This document shows positions 35,531-47,269 of a stretch of DNA of 64,000 nt, piece by piece; positions within the stretch are counted from its first letter, which is position 1, and each line of letters begins with the position of its first letter. The notes below the pieces were generated by a model, which saw only the letters and a list, made by a program, of their open reading frames with translations, ran no database searches and was not told the DNA's origin. Source of the stretch: Leptoclinus maculatus (taxonomy: Eukaryota; Chordata; Actinopteri; Perciformes; Stichaeidae). The translations under genes and the position numbers were made by a program. Location: the NCBI GenBank assembly GCA_032191485.1, contig JAVDOI010000008.1, positions 23,422,549 to 23,486,548 on the forward strand. The letters run 5' to 3'.

Positions 35531-36302
35531 AGTAAGCAAGATAACATGCTGGCAATCAGTTCTCTAGACAAATAGCTTTTTTGGAAGCCAAACATTTATG
35601 TATTGCACTGTTTAAACCCTAGCCCTATTTTTAGGCCTCTGCTCTAAAATTGCATACCCATACTAAAGAGAGTGTAGATCTCTAACTACAAGGTCTATTT
35701 GAATAATTTTGATGTTCTAATAATTGTAACACTTGTGAGATTTGTTCAGATGTGTAAATATTGTGTATATGTTACTGGTTAATAGTAAATGAAGATGAAC
35801 ACAGCTTAAATTGAAAATGTTCAGGTTCGCCTGAAAAAAAAGCACTGAAAGCATGAGTATCTCATTTTAATGATGCAGGTGAACGTTTAAAACACTCCCA
35901 CATCATAGCACAACATGTCAGAAGTCCCTAAACAAATGTGGGTTTGATAAAGTGAAGCAGGACAAAGTTAGAGAGGCTTAAGTACAGAGAGGTCACGCAA
36001 GGTCGTCATTTTGGAACCAGCTGTTCCATTATACTTTTATATACTATATAACTATATATTTCACTTACTTTATCACTAATAGTGTTCAATCTATCCAAAG
36101 TTTGGTATCATTTTGAACTTTCAGATGCTCTCAGAGCCTGTAAATCATGGCTCCATCCTCGTCTGACTGTAGGCTTCATGTGTCTATGGAGCTGTATCTC
36201 AGCCTCTGATTGGTCAATTCCACCTTGTTAGATGCGGAAGAGTGTCACGGAGATGGTGGGCGTAAGCTGGTGTTGATTGACAGAATCGTTAGCCAGTAAA
36301 AA
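35531..36302. other. Non-coding stretch, no gene recognised
   Basis: No gene or repeat assigned. Confidence 0.5.
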
Positions 36303-36710
36303 TCATAAATGCGCCGTGCGTAACCCAGCGTAAAAACGGATTTGCTTAAAGTGAAATTTCATCCCCCACGGTCCCCCAAGCTTGCCTGACCCCACTTTCT
36401 CCAGGAAACAGTTGAAAAAAGACAGGAAATACGTAGGAACAGTGTATTTAGCCTGGAACACGGAATATTCTACCTTTTTCTTCATGATTCTTCTCAAAGT
36501 AAGGGGTATTATGGCTTTTTCTGCGGTGGAGCGGCTTGGTGTTGTGTTGCTTGTTGGCTTGTATCGTTGTAATGGTTTCACGGAGAGAAATTCTGATGAT
36601 ATCGCTGGATTCTGTGTCGAATTATCATGCTTTCTGCTATCTCCTTTGTCCATGCTAGCTTCTAGCTTTGTGTTCGTAGGTTTGTCCGGAGTGCTGGCTC
36701 GCCGATTCAT
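36303..36710 (-). CDS. Unrecognised 135-aa frame, possibly repeat-derived (doubtful)
   Basis: A minus-strand ATG frame of 135 codons. The N-terminal half is hydrophilic and rich in Lys, Ser, Thr, Asn and Pro; the middle has a basic LRRIMKKK and the end is not distinctive. No known domain was recognised. The surrounding 36.1-37.1 kb has more CpG than its neighbours, as transposon-derived DNA often does, but no inverted termini were found. The plus strand is also open over much of the same stretch, so this may be chance. Confidence 0.2.
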   Translation of the reverse strand: MNRRASTPDKPTNTKLEASMDKGDSRKHDNSTQNPAISSEFLSVKPLQRYKPTSNTTPSRSTAEKAIIPLTLRRIMKKKVEYSVFQAKYTVPTYFLSFFNCFLEKVGSGKLGGPWGMKFHFKQIRFYAGLRTAHL

Positions 36711-37262
36711 TTCGCAAAAATACGTGATATTGTGGTAAATGTTCTTGTTGATTATATTAGTTTGTGTATAATTGTGTTTGCAGTGTGTAAAGTGGTTTAC
36801 ATGACTATGTTGCCCAGAATCTCTTTGTTAATTCGGTATATAACATGTGTGTAGCATTAATTATATTTGTTTCTGCAAAGTGCATTCTACGACACGCTCT
36901 TCGCTAAACGGTCTCGCTCGAACCCCAAATGGTCCTCGCTCGGGCTTAAACAGTTTTAAACAGCAAAATGTAAACACGCCGACACACCGTCCTCGGCTCA
37001 TATTTAACTCTCTCTGTTGCTTACGGGGTACGGTTAAAATTCCGTGTGCACCGGACAGTGGACCCCATGCCATGACCGTTCAGCTCGAATGCACGAAGCC
37101 CTGATCCATTGTCATTGAAATGATAACAATGTACCGAGGGTCTAAAGTTAGAGGGTATAAGTACAGGGTAGTTGAAATAAGCCAATAGTGGTCAGCCAGC
37201 AATAAACATCCTTGGAGATTAGCCAGCTAACACGAGTCACTACTCGGGTTTCTTAAAGTCTA

Positions 37263-37298
37263 GTACATTTAAGGGTCTACCGGGACCCTTAAATGTAC
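37263..37298. repeat. Perfect 15-bp inverted repeat
   Basis: gtacatttaagggtc (37263-37277) pairs exactly with gacccttaaatgtac (37284-37298) around a 6-base loop. Confidence 0.9.
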
Positions 37299-37838
37299 CC
37301 GCACACGTGTGCAGTTATGCTCACATCATAGGTATTTTTCCACAGGATGGATGGGGGACAATTATTTTGTCTCTCAGCACACTCAACGGCCGCACCTTTT
37401 AACACCATGGACAGCACCTCAGCAGGAAAAAATATTATGTTTTGTCTACCGAAATCCTCTAAAAGATCATTTATTTGAAAACTGAATAATAACACCAGTA
37501 GGTACTGTGGCGAGTATCATAATTGACAGAAATGATCCCCCAAAACCATAAAAATACGGTAATAAACCAGGATTAGTTCTCAAGGCTGAGGTAAAGGTCA
37601 AGACAAAGAGCAAGTAGTGGTGAAGGTTGACAGCAGGATTATGTGCTGAGGAATGAATGAAATCATTCAAATGGGTGGGTGTGTTTGAGTGTGTCCTCCG
37701 GAAGTGGAAGGGGGGGCTCTCTGTGGTGGCAGGCAGAGCTTTGATGTGGCCATGACTGGCAACGCTCTGTGTGACTGTTGAGCCAAGCAGACACAGTCGC
37801 TCCATGGCCTCAGATCTCTACAAAGAGCTATCTTTACA

Positions 37839-37873
37839 TCTCTCTCTCTCTCTCTCTGAATATATATATATAC
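37839..37873. repeat. (TC)n then (AT)n microsatellite cluster
   Basis: About nine TC units, then gaa and a short (TA)n run, followed by CA-rich sequence to about 37900. Confidence 0.85.
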
Positions 37874-40048
37874 ACACGCCTTAAACACAGACACACACAC
37901 AGATCTGCCCTGACATAAATCCACTCTATCCACCTCCTCTCCTCTTAAACTGGCGTCCTTCCAGTTGGTCAGGATCGGAACATTGTGCAGATGGGCACAA
38001 AATCACCGATCTGACGGACGCCTCGGGTCTTTTCATGGTCGGGCTCTGCAGTGTAGTCATGTTCATTCACCTGTCAAACTTCATAGTCCTCTCATCACTC
38101 TCCCTCTCCCTACAGCCCTCTCTCCCTATTCTCTCCATCTCGCTCCATTCTCCTCTCCTCGTGCCCGCCTTTCCTGCGTTACTCTCAGTGATCCCCTCTC
38201 GATCTGACGGTGGGTTTCTTCATTTCAAGAAATTCCCCATAACCGTCTCTGCCGATGATAGCTGCCGATGAAGTGAATGAAAGGAGTGTGTCTGACATTT
38301 GAGAGGAATTCTGATATGATCTACCTCTCTCTTGGTTTGTCCAGTTGCTGCATGCTTTTCAGCAGTATCAGTCTGTTTTGGTAGTCATCTTTTTGTTGTA
38401 TTTTTGTTTGCCATTTTTGGCAGAAATATGCAAAGTGAGCCACAATTTGAACTCTGGCTCTGCTCCGCCTAATACAATGTTAATCTTTTCTTTATCACAC
38501 AAGGTTTGGAAGCCCTTTGAGTCCATCAGGAAACTTTGGGAGACACACATTTATTTTTCGTTCCTCACTTAGTTCCATTCAATTGAATCTTCTTTACTTG
38601 TATTGCCATTACAGTATTCTTTCTAAAATTTTATAAAAATGGAAATAGCTGCTACATGAAAAGAAACATAATATATGAAAAAAGTAGTTATTGCGGGTCT
38701 GTTTTTGCTGCACTTCTGTAGACTGTATCTGTTTAGTGATGGCCCTTGTATCTACGTAATCATCCACAGAAATCTGACAGCAATCCGTTGGGCCCGGCAG
38801 ACATACTGTCTTTTGGACAGTTTTGTTTGCAGGCTCAGTAAGATTTCATAGCTAGCTCGAAGAGCGTTGCTATAACATGAAACTAATACAACCTAAGGAA
38901 CATATTGGTATCAACCATGTAAAGATAGCTTGTAGGGAAGGGGGCAAAATAACGCTCTAAATTTGGGGTAATTTTTTTGGCGAGGGAAAAACCATGACCT
39001 CTCACCTCACAATTTGTTATATGGATATGGCTTTACAGACATGCAGTTTTCAAAACCCAAGCAGTTTTTAATGATGTATTTGAATATTTCCCCATACTGG
39101 GGTCCCTAAACAGTCATTGGAATTGCATATATTGTGTATAAGTGAAAAGCTGAGGCTCTTGTGGATCCAATGAGCCCAATTGTATTGATGTGTGATGATG
39201 TTAGTAGCCATTTCATTGTATTGAGACCATTGTTTGAAACTTGACCTACCTGTATAAAATGACCTCTAGGATAATCACAACTTCATGAAACTAAACAACC
39301 ACAAACTAAGGAACTGTGTATAAAAAAGAACACATACACTATATCTGTATTCTCAGATGTCAGAATGATGTCACTCATCTGTCTCATCTGGTTTGTTCAT
39401 GTTTCCATCTCATCCAATAGCAGCCTTCCAAATGACCTGTACTTGTACCTGTACCAACTGCTTATAGCTGATAACCACCGGTGATGTTTGGTCGGAGAAC
39501 TTGAAATTCACCTTTGGACATCCGAATGTATTGAACAGAATTATGGTGATGATGTTTGCTTATTGTAGCATCATTGTACTGATTATATTTTTCATTTATT
39601 AATTATCTGACTGGCATCCCTAATAACGCCACAACATGATTTCTTTTTTTTATATTTCACCTTACATCATCAATGGACAGTTGATTTTTCCAACGTTAAA
39701 ATGTTTTTACCATTTCCTGTAACCACCTTTAAATTCACTGTTACGCTACATACTGGTACACTTAAGCACATACGATGCAGACTAAGCCTAGGCCACAAGT
39801 AATCCTCCGTTTTTGGTGTTTACTGGCCTGTATATTAAAAAAAGGATTTGTAGAATAAAAAAGCCATTTAATTAACATAAAATAGCTTTTTATTACAATT
39901 ACAATGTTCAAGGACCTCTCGAGGTTGCAGTTACTCACACTTTGTCAGAACAACTTTTATAGGTTTTAAACTATAATTGACTGCGTGCTGAATCGGAACC
40001 ACCAGTACACACATTGGTGAGTACATTGCCCCTACTCAGCCGCTGCTA

Positions 40049-40420
40049 CCATAGACTGTATATAAGAAGTGGACCTAGTCATTGTGACGTCACCCATTGG
40101 TTTGTGGACTACTGTTGTGAAGCCTCGATTTCGACGATTTGGCCATTGCCATCTTGGAAAACAGCTTTCGCCATCATGTTTTTGCTACCAATGAATGAAG
40201 TTTCCATATTTGGACTGCGGAGGAGTGACGTAGAGATGCCGTATACAGCTCTGGTAACTGATTTTTGTGTTGTTTACTGAGGTAATAAATCAAGAGAGAA
40301 GTAGAGTCATCTGACTTCTTTTTGCAACCAGAGGAGTCACTGGTCAGTAGAGATAATGCAAGTTTTAAGACACTTCTGCATCGGCTTTACTCGGCAGAAC
40401 CGGAGGTTGCCGCCTGGCTG
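40049..40420 (+). mobile_element. Plus-strand copy of the TATAAGAAGTGGACGTAGTC element
   Basis: Starts tagactgtatataagaag, with gtgacgtcacccattgg and gatgccgtatacagctc, then tttactgaggtaataaatc, and ends at gcagaaccggaggttgcc. The blocks match 31475-31895 in order but the middle is shorter. The frames predicted here are by-products of the repeat. Confidence 0.75.
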
Positions 40421-41941
40421 CCACAATGAAATGTCTTTAACGAGGACTTTGAATGAAGTGTGTTTTATGACGTGTCTAGATGGTGTGTTAGCCAGTTGTG
40501 TGTTGCATTCATTCAATCACACAATACAGCAGTGGTCATCGCAAACAAGCCTGGAGGAGATCTGCACTCTACAGATTGCATCTCTCTACTTTCCCATTGA
40601 AGTTACTCGTATTGAAGTAAATCGCTTGTTCGCCTATTGATGATGCATTTTAACCTGCAGCGCAGTCTCTGTGCTCCTCAAGTCACTTTTTTCTAACAAT
40701 CTGTCTCACGATGACTCCACAAGTGCACACGTCTGTCTGTGCTCAGCGTCTCCTCTCCTCATCCCTTTGTGTATGCGAGTGCAGACGTACCTCTGAGTCA
40801 CGCTTCGCCTTCTCCCTTAGGAGAGACGTTGCCGTTTTATTGGGGTCCAGCCCTGGCCTACAATACAATGTAAATACCAGATTACTGTAAGCCTGTTGTG
40901 CTGTGTGGTGAGATAAGTATGATTTATATGATTATAATTGTACATCTGTTTGTTGATGACATATAAACTAATACACATATTGGAAAGCCCCTGAATTTAG
41001 AATCTATATTTTTGATCAGATTCAACTCGTGTCTGTTTGTCAAACGCCGACATGATCCTCACATTCATCTTTCCTGGCAGGGCTCACTTCACTTTGCGTG
41101 TTTCCTGTTGGCCGTCAATTAACTGTAATTCAGATAAAAGTGATGCGCTTTGGCCTTTCATGTATCGGCCTAGTCTGCTAGTCGGTGATTAATGAACCAC
41201 TTCCATCTACAGCACAGTGAACTCTGGCCTGGACTTAATTAAAACTCTGCCGTTGACCACCAATCATAAATTACTTTCTGCAACCTGTGACACTTTTAGA
41301 ATAAAAAGAACAAATTGGTTTCTTACCAATGTATAATTCATAAATGAAAGGGAATAACAAGCACGGGGCAGCTGCTCCTCTAAGAGCTCTGCATCCTCCA
41401 CGTGCTCTGCGACGACTGAGCATGCTGCGCCTTGCTAAGCGTGGAGGCGCTGGTGTCTGCTGGGTGATTGATGCCTGTTGTCTGCTCTGCTTGTGTTTTA
41501 CAGGTAGCTGCTATCATTACCGTGTTGCCATGGCGCTCCTGCCCTGTCTGATCCCTGACCTGAGCAGCTGGTTTCCAGTAGGAGAGAGCTTACCTGCAAC
41601 AACATCTCTACTCCATCATCCCTGCCTCTGTTTACATGTGCATCAGGCCGGAGACGGAAGCCTTTCTCAGCATACAGATTCGTCAAGAGTGAGCCTCTCA
41701 TGTAATCATCATAGTTATTTTTCCTTTCTTTAATTTTTTTTGTCTGTGACTCAAACGTTATCATCAAAGCTGAAGTCAAACATGTGAATTTAGGGATTAC
41801 ATCAGAGGCACGAGCTGGGCTGTCTCGGCTGTGTCCTGCGGAGGGTTGCTGTTGTATATTAGCTATATATTTCAGCTTCTAACTTTCATCAGACAACCGG
41901 ATGAAGGTGGAACAGGAGATTCAGGGTGAGACAAGGCCAAC
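40421..41941. other. Non-coding stretch, no certain gene
   Basis: The frame at 41344-41733 (129 codons) is Leu/Cys-rich without a recognisable domain. It contains an acceptor/donor-like ttttacag/gtagct at about 41503, but it does not resemble a known exon. A homeodomain-site-rich block is listed separately. Confidence 0.4.
41080..41285. promoter_or_regulatory. Possible conserved non-coding element with clustered ATTA cores
   Basis: Within about 170 bp there are gtcaattaac, ctgtaattc, ggtgattaatg, gacttaattaaa and ccaatcataaatta, a dense set of homeodomain-type cores in otherwise balanced, non-repetitive sequence. This is the texture of vertebrate developmental enhancers. No cross-species comparison was possible. 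Confidence 0.3.
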
Positions 41942-42286
41942 ATGATCTCACAGAAATAAATGACCACGACCTCCTAACAGAGCATTAAGTGGTGGCGTCA
42001 TCTGTCAAATGACGTGCTGCCACCACGATAACAATTTACGGTTCGGTTTAAGCTACGAAACTAATGTTAGGTTTCGGAAAAACAAAGGTTGGGTTTATAA
42101 TAAGTATGCAAGCTAAGTATAATATGTAAACACGTCTTGCATGTACAACATTATGCAACACAAACACCTCTTTGTTGAAAGTCCTATAATTTGTGTCCTC
42201 CACAACATGTCCTGATGAACATTTAATTGTTTACGTGGTGGCAACATATTTTTAACATATTCCATGCCGTATTTCTGTGAGATCAT
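41942..42286. mobile_element. MITE with 16-bp perfect terminal inverted repeats, 345 bp
   Basis: atgatctcacagaaat at 41942-41957 is mirrored exactly as atttctgtgagatcat at 42271-42286. Inner parts are also inverted-similar (gtggtggcgtc near 41989; acgtggtggcaac near 42234). The interior segment ctacgaaactaatgtta resembles 22175-22193. It has no coding frame. This terminal sequence is familiar from fish MITEs. Confidence 0.8.
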
Positions 42287-43158
42287 ACTGGACAAGGCAG
42301 CTTGACCTTCACAGTCGTCTCTGATGTGCTGGGCGCTCTGATTATTTGATGTGTTTTTACTGAAACAGACTTCATATTTATCAGTTCGTAGTGTAATTTA
42401 ATCAGTATTATATTGTAGCGTTTGTTGATATTGGTAAATATTGTTTGACCAAATACATCTTCCCAAATAAAAGTTCAACGGCAACAGAAAGTTCTGCCTG
42501 TGTTTGTGTTTTGCCAACACTAAATAAAATAGAAATATTAATAATGAATCCTGTTGCCGTGTTTCTTTGCATCTGACTAGGTTCGCTACGGTTTTCAAAG
42601 GGTTTTATCCCAACAAGAACTTTCAGGGGATTAAATGCAGCTCCATGTTAAACCCTATTGCTATGTCAAAATGAGCACAGGTTCAGCTGAACCACAACTG
42701 CACTGCAACATCAGTGGATAACTTAAAAACATAATCAAACCAGCATTTAAAAAATTCCAATGTTATCCCCAGAGATCAGTGCTCTGTGGGACAACGTGAG
42801 AGTTTGCTAATTTTTCACATCATAGAAAACTCTTTGGACAGTTCAAAACAGAGGAAGCTATCGTAGACCGTTTGACCGTGTGTCAACATCCACCTAAATT
42901 TCACCTCATCTGTTGCAGTATTTACCGCTCCACAAAAGAGCAATGCTAGCAGACAGTTCGGAGAGGAGTTGATTAATAGCCTATTCAGAGATTGCTGCTG
43001 TCATTGCCGGTCAAAATCATTTTCACAGGATTTGGATTTGCAGACAGGTTCAGATTTTTAACCTGCTAAATATCCCTGGGTGTCTGCATCACACATAGCT
43101 AACGCATGTTTGCCTCTGTTGGTGAGTGGAAGTTCAGAGCTAAAATTGTTTTAGCTAG
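42287..43158. other. Non-coding stretch, no gene recognised
   Basis: No gene or repeat assigned. Confidence 0.5.
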
Positions 43159-43310
43159 ACACAGGGGGAGGAGCTGAGACATCCGGACTGAGTTTGGAGC
43201 TGCTCCCTATCGTTAAAAGGGCCAGTTGAGGTGGTTCGGCCAGCTGACCAGGATGTGTCTTAAGCACCTCCGTTTGGAGGTTTTCCATGCGTGACCACGG
43301 GCCGCAGCAA
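43159..43310 (+). pseudogene. Decayed LINE polyprotein fragment
   Basis: The plus strand reads roughly QLRWFGQLTRMCLKHLRLEVFHA with a nearby stop, matching the R-L-R-W-F-G-H-x-x-R-M block near the C-terminus of a common fish LINE polyprotein. Several in-frame stops and the short length make it a relic. Confidence 0.55.
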
Positions 43311-43333
43311 GGCCCAGATTTGGTTTACAATTT

Positions 43334-44217
43334 GTAGGGTACACTGGCCCTTTAATACTGGCTCAAACCAACCAAAAGCCCACTATTGGTAAATGATGGA
43401 CTGAGACAGGATTCCCCCAAGATTACAAAGTTTATTACATCAAATATTTTAAACAGGGTATTAAAAACACAAGGAATCCATTCAATCTAATAGATCCAAG
43501 ACAGTAAAAGGTATATATCAAATATACTTCGTGCCACAAATTACAGTGCTACAGGATGAACGGTTGTAGCCGCAGACAGAGAGGGGAAAGTAATACTGGG
43601 ACAGAGTACTCACCACACTCCGATGCCCCCCCCCCCACACACACACACACACACACACACTGCAAAGCAAAAGGGTAAAGAAACAATTCGTGGAGGGAGT
43701 GCAAAGAAAACTACCACCAAACACACGATTATGGGGGTGTGAAGCACAGGTGAGAAACTCTTTCACCAAACCCTCCACCGTCTGGGCGGCCACACTTCTC
43801 ACTGGCCCTATAGCACTCGGACAGACAGACAGAAAACAGGTGTTCAGCATACAATGTTAGCACCACGTGGCAGCTACAAGAACCTACTACTCATTTCTTG
43901 GGGGAAAGCAATGAGCGCCACGAGGGCTAACAGAGAGTAACAAAATGAACTAACACCAACAAAGACCAACTAATAAACTAAAGACTAAACAAAACAGCAG
44001 TGGCAGTCAGCGTCTCTCCTGCCTGCTTACTGCACAGCCCTCATCTGGAAGAGAGAGTCGCTAGCTATGGAGCCGGAACAAAGCATTGCACGTGACGGGC
44101 ACAACCTGTCGCACCAGGGGTATGAGAGGAAAGGCACAGCTCATCGGTACGGCTTATATAGGGAGCCAAACAAATTGGGAACAAGGACGTAAGAACTAAG
44201 GCCTACCTAGCCCTACA
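43334..44217 (-). mobile_element. Candidate solo LTR, about 0.88 kb
   Basis: Read on the minus strand, the sequence starts TGTAGGGCTAGG and ends GTACCCTACA, a TG...CA pair with matching short inverted ends. A TATA box-like ctatataagcc lies near 44155 and an AATAAA signal near 43430, the order expected of U3-R-U5. No coding sequence lies inside. The flanking pentamers (caatt and gtaac) do not match, so a target duplication is missing. A poly-C/(CA)n tract sits inside. Confidence 0.45.
43626..43660. repeat. Poly-C followed by (CA)n
   Basis: Eleven C followed by about twelve CA units. Confidence 0.9.
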
Positions 44218-44534
44218 GTAACCCAGGAGGGACATTGCATGACCAGCTACACATGCTTCGCACTATAAAAAGACAATATCTCTGGTTTTGTTGCTAAAAC
44301 TAGTTTGAATCAATTATAGTTAAAAAAAACAACTGCATATCAGAACCAATCTAACATATTTAGGGCGAACCTTAATATTTAGACAATCAGAGAGCTCAGT
44401 TTGGGTGGCACATGCCGAGTGATCTTCAGGGTGAACTTTAGTTGTATCCTGAACAAGTATGTGGGCATGTGGGCCAAGGTAGTTTTTGGTGTTTTAGTTA
44501 CGGTGATAGGGCTCCTGAAGGAGCTAGATTTTCG
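44218..44534. other. Non-coding stretch, no gene recognised
   Basis: Short interval between the LTR candidate and the AT-rich repeat; nothing recognised. Confidence 0.5.
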
Positions 44535-45068
44535 GTAGCACTTTATAATAACTACACACTATGAAGCATTAGTTAAGCATGAGTAAACACTTAATTCATC
44601 ATTTATAAAGCATTGTTCCTACATTAATAATTCATTAGTATGCAGTTCATAACAACAGTTATAAATGTTTTATTCTTGATTAATAAGTTTGTCTATTATG
44701 TGTTTCATTATTGTGTTTTCATACTTTATAAATGATGGACTCCCCATTTGTAAATAAAGTATTATATATTTTACAAACCAATTATTAAGGAGTTGTAGAT
44801 GATTAATAAGATCATTTATAAAGTGTTAGTAAATGATTATTAACTTATTTAGATGTACATTATTCATGCATTTATATATATATATATAATGATTTAGATA
44901 TGCACTAATGGTTAGGGACTATGTTAATATATGCTTTATAAATGCGTATTAATACTGCAATTCATGATTAATTAATGATTTATTAAGGTAGTTACTAGTC
45001 CTTAGTAAAGTATTTTGTGTGAGCTCATCTAAAGTGAGGACTATCTATGCCTTATAAAGCATTTATAA
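44535..45068. repeat. AT-rich interspersed repeat with recurring TTTATAAA motifs
   Basis: From ggtagcactttataataac to gccttataaagcatttataaatg, the segment carries many tttataaa / attaatga words and few CpG. The opening words are familiar from an abundant fish interspersed repeat. No clear termini or coding frame are visible. Confidence 0.5.
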
Positions 45069-45072
45069 ATGA

Positions 45073-45097
45073 CATATATATATATATATATATATAT
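45073..45097. repeat. (AT)n abutting a hAT left end
   Basis: AT units run directly into the TAGGGGTGTAACG terminus at 45098 and may have erased the left target duplication. Confidence 0.85.
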
Positions 45098-45392
45098 TAG
45101 GGGTGTAACGATACGCGTATTCGTATTGAACCGTTCGGTACGAGGCTCACGGTTCGGTACGCATGACGAACCGAACAATACGTTAATACTAGTGCATTTG
45201 GACATGCAGAAGCTTAAATTGTGGGATATATTATGTTTTCGGTGCAGCCACTGTTCTCAAACTGGCAACACACATGACGTAACGGACAGCGTGCTCTCTG
45301 ACACGCCCACCAACAAAGAAACACCTCCTACTCCAGTCGGCACTTTGCGCTGTGAGACACGCTACATGAAGCTAACGTTAGCTCGGTGCAAC

Positions 45393-46102
45393 ATGGCTAG
45401 TAATAGACCAGGAATAAAAGATCCTCCAACGGCCTACAGGTCTGGTGTTTGGAGCCACTTTGGTTTCTCTGTGAACTATGAGGGCGATGGTGAGAGAGTG
45501 GTGGATAAAAAAACAACGCTATGTCGCATTTGCTACACGAGTGTCGGCAACATCAGTGGGAATACCTCAAACATGTTAACACATTTACGCCGACATCACC
45601 CCAGTGTGGCAGTGGGTGAAACTAAACGAAAACCTTGAGCAGCACACGCGCTTCAAACTCTCCCGAAGTATTTAAGCAGCTGTTCCCTGCCGATGAGGGA
45701 GTTTTGTACAAGAAAACAAAAACACAAGTAGAGAATCACATGTCCGAGGCACCCGCTGCTGCTCTGACAACGGATGCCTGGACGTCGAGGGCTACACAAA
45801 GCTACCTGACTGTAACACACATTACCTCATCACTGAATGAGATGAAGAGCCATGTTCTTCAGACACAAAGCTACCTGACTGTAACACACATTACCTCATC
45901 ACTGAATGAGATGAAGAGCCATGTTCTTCAGACACAAAGCTACCTGACTGTAACACACATTACCTCATCACTGAATGAGATGAAGAGCCATGTTCTTCAG
46001 ACACAACGCTACCTGACTGTAACACACATTACCTCATCACTGAATGAGATGAAGAGCTACGTTCACTCAGGTATACTTCCATCATTGTTCATACTACAAT
46101 GA
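45393..46102 (+). pseudogene. ZBED-like hAT transposase, N-terminal part, frameshifted and internally amplified
   Basis: From the ATG at 45393 (MASNRPG...) the frame carries a BED-type zinc finger: SGVWSHFGF, then CRICYTSVG and MLTHLRRHHP, giving the Cys-x2-Cys...His-x4-His pattern that binds DNA in hAT transposases. The frame ends at a TGA at 45636-45638. A second frame, open from about 45635, continues with VFKQLFPADEG and LTTDAWTSRATQSYLTV, the start of the RNase H-like catalytic domain with the first catalytic Asp (TTDAW). A 69-bp unit coding QSYLTVTHITSSL then LNEMKSHVLQ is present four times. Normal homologues have it once. The rest of the catalytic domain and the dimerisation tail are gone, so the product cannot be active. 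ZBED1-type host genes are related but this lies between transposon ends. Confidence 0.85.
45794..46069. repeat. 69-bp tandem repeat, four copies, inside the transposase frame
   Basis: Units start at 45794, 45863, 45932 and 46001. The first three are identical. The fourth has one early substitution and diverges after about 57 bases. Sixty-nine is a multiple of three, so the 23-residue unit stays in frame throughout. Confidence 0.95.
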
Positions 46103-46188
46103 TGATGGAGAAGATGTAAGTAACAATACTACATTACATTTTTTACCCCAGAAGATGGGTCACTCAGGTATAGTTCCATCATTGTTCA
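46064..46188. repeat. Direct repeat of about 25 bp, 97 bp apart
   Basis: cactcaggtatacttcc plus atcattgttca at 46064 recurs at 46161 with one mismatch. This may mark the join of the internal deletion or a further duplication. Confidence 0.75.
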
Positions 46189-46376
46189 AAGTCAAAGAAT
46201 AGCTTTATGATGTTAGTTTTAATGAATAAATATATTTTAAAATCAAGTACGTTTCTCTGGCATTTATAGTTTTCTACTGTATTGAAAACGTACCGAAACG
46301 TACCGAACCGTGACACCACTGTACCGTACCGAACCGAACCGTGGATTTTGTGAACCGTTACACCCCTAGTAGGTAC

Positions 46377-47269
46377 TAGGGGTGTCGATCCGTGATCCGT
46401 TCGGATCACCCCTCACGGTTCGGATCACCCCTCACGGTTCGGATCACTCGTGAACCGCGGATCAATTGAGTATTAATTTTTTTAACGGCGTTTAACGGCG
46501 AAAGTCACTGCGAGCGGAGGAACTTGAGAAGCTCCCGGCGTCATTTAAGTCGCAAGTTTGGGATCATTTTGTCTTCCCTGTAAAGTATAATGACGGATAA
46601 GGGTGGTGGACAAAACCGTTACGGTATGTAGGCGTTATTTAAAGAGAAAGACATACGACAAGGAAAAGACTGTGACCGCTTTCACCACGGCGGAATGATT
46701 CATAGTCCGGTGCTGCAGACACGCCCCCTCTGTGAGAGTCACACAGACACACACCTGGTGCAGGTGCTGACAGAAGCATCAGAGTGAAGCTAGACAGGCC
46801 CAATAGTAACAGTCACTACAGAAAGGTCGACCCTCTCCCCAGACAATGGAGATATTCTCATCTTTTTGAAAATAATGTCACAGTAATGGTGAACATTATT
46901 GTGTATTTGAATTACATAACCTGACAGGAAGTAAACACAGACCCAAGTTGTTGCCAAGCAGTTCAGTTCAGTTGAAACAGTGTAAGCTAGCTCACTGGCT
47001 GTTTCTTTCTTTCAATATTGATCAAAGGACGAGGGTCTCAACTTGGACAACTTCAAATTGGCCATCTTCAATATTTTTGTTTTCATGTAAGACTATAGCC
47101 CAAAGTTCTTTGCTTTAAGTGTTCTTGAAGTTCTTTAATTAATAAATGGAAAGCAAAGTTATATTTGTCGCCTCCCCTTTACTTTGTTGATCCGAAAAAT
47201 GATCCGAACCGTGACTCAAGAACCGTGATCCGAACCGAACCGTGAGGTTTGTGATCCGTTGCACCCCTA
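46377..47269 (+). mobile_element. Second hAT element (TAGGGGTGTCG ends) placed 8 bp from the first, 893 bp
   Basis: The left end TAGGGGTGTCGATCCGTG is mirrored by gatccgttgcacccctA at 47269. Repeated tcggatcacccctcacggt words follow the left end. It is flanked by gtaggtac (46369-46376) and gtaggtag (47270-47277), an 8-bp target duplication with one mismatch. An interior stretch near 46530-46600 reads approximately LPASFKSQVWDHF then FPVKY, a relic of a BED-finger domain, interrupted by stops just after. It is non-autonomous. Confidence 0.8.

Larger units (their letters stand above)
36711..40048. other. Non-coding stretch, no gene recognised
   Basis: Contains a 15-bp inverted repeat at 37263-37298 and a (TC)n/(TA)n/(CA)n cluster at 37839-37900. 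The small frames around 37467-38271 have no family motifs; no splice-flanked exon was recognised. Confidence 0.45.
45098..46368 (+). mobile_element. hAT element with TAGGGGTGTAACG ends and BED-finger transposase remnant, 1271 bp
   Basis: The left end TAGGGGTGTAACG (45098) is matched by CGTTACACCCCTA at 46356-46368. Sub-terminal ggttcggtacg / cgtaccgaacc words are also inverted. The interior codes for the N-terminal part of a ZBED-like hAT transposase (45393 onward), with a frameshift, a fourfold 69-bp amplification and loss of the C-terminal two thirds. The right flank is gtaggtac; the left flank is a TA microsatellite, so no target duplication is visible on that side. Confidence 0.85.

Noticed and set aside
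41344..41733. 129-codon plus-strand frame as a coding exon
   Set aside because: The translation is Leu/Cys-rich with no family motif, and the internal acceptor/donor-like sites are not supported by any recognisable exon.
45794..46069. Regular 69-bp repeats considered as a CRISPR-like array
   Set aside because: The units are directly adjacent with no spacers, code in frame for transposase residues and lie in a vertebrate genome.
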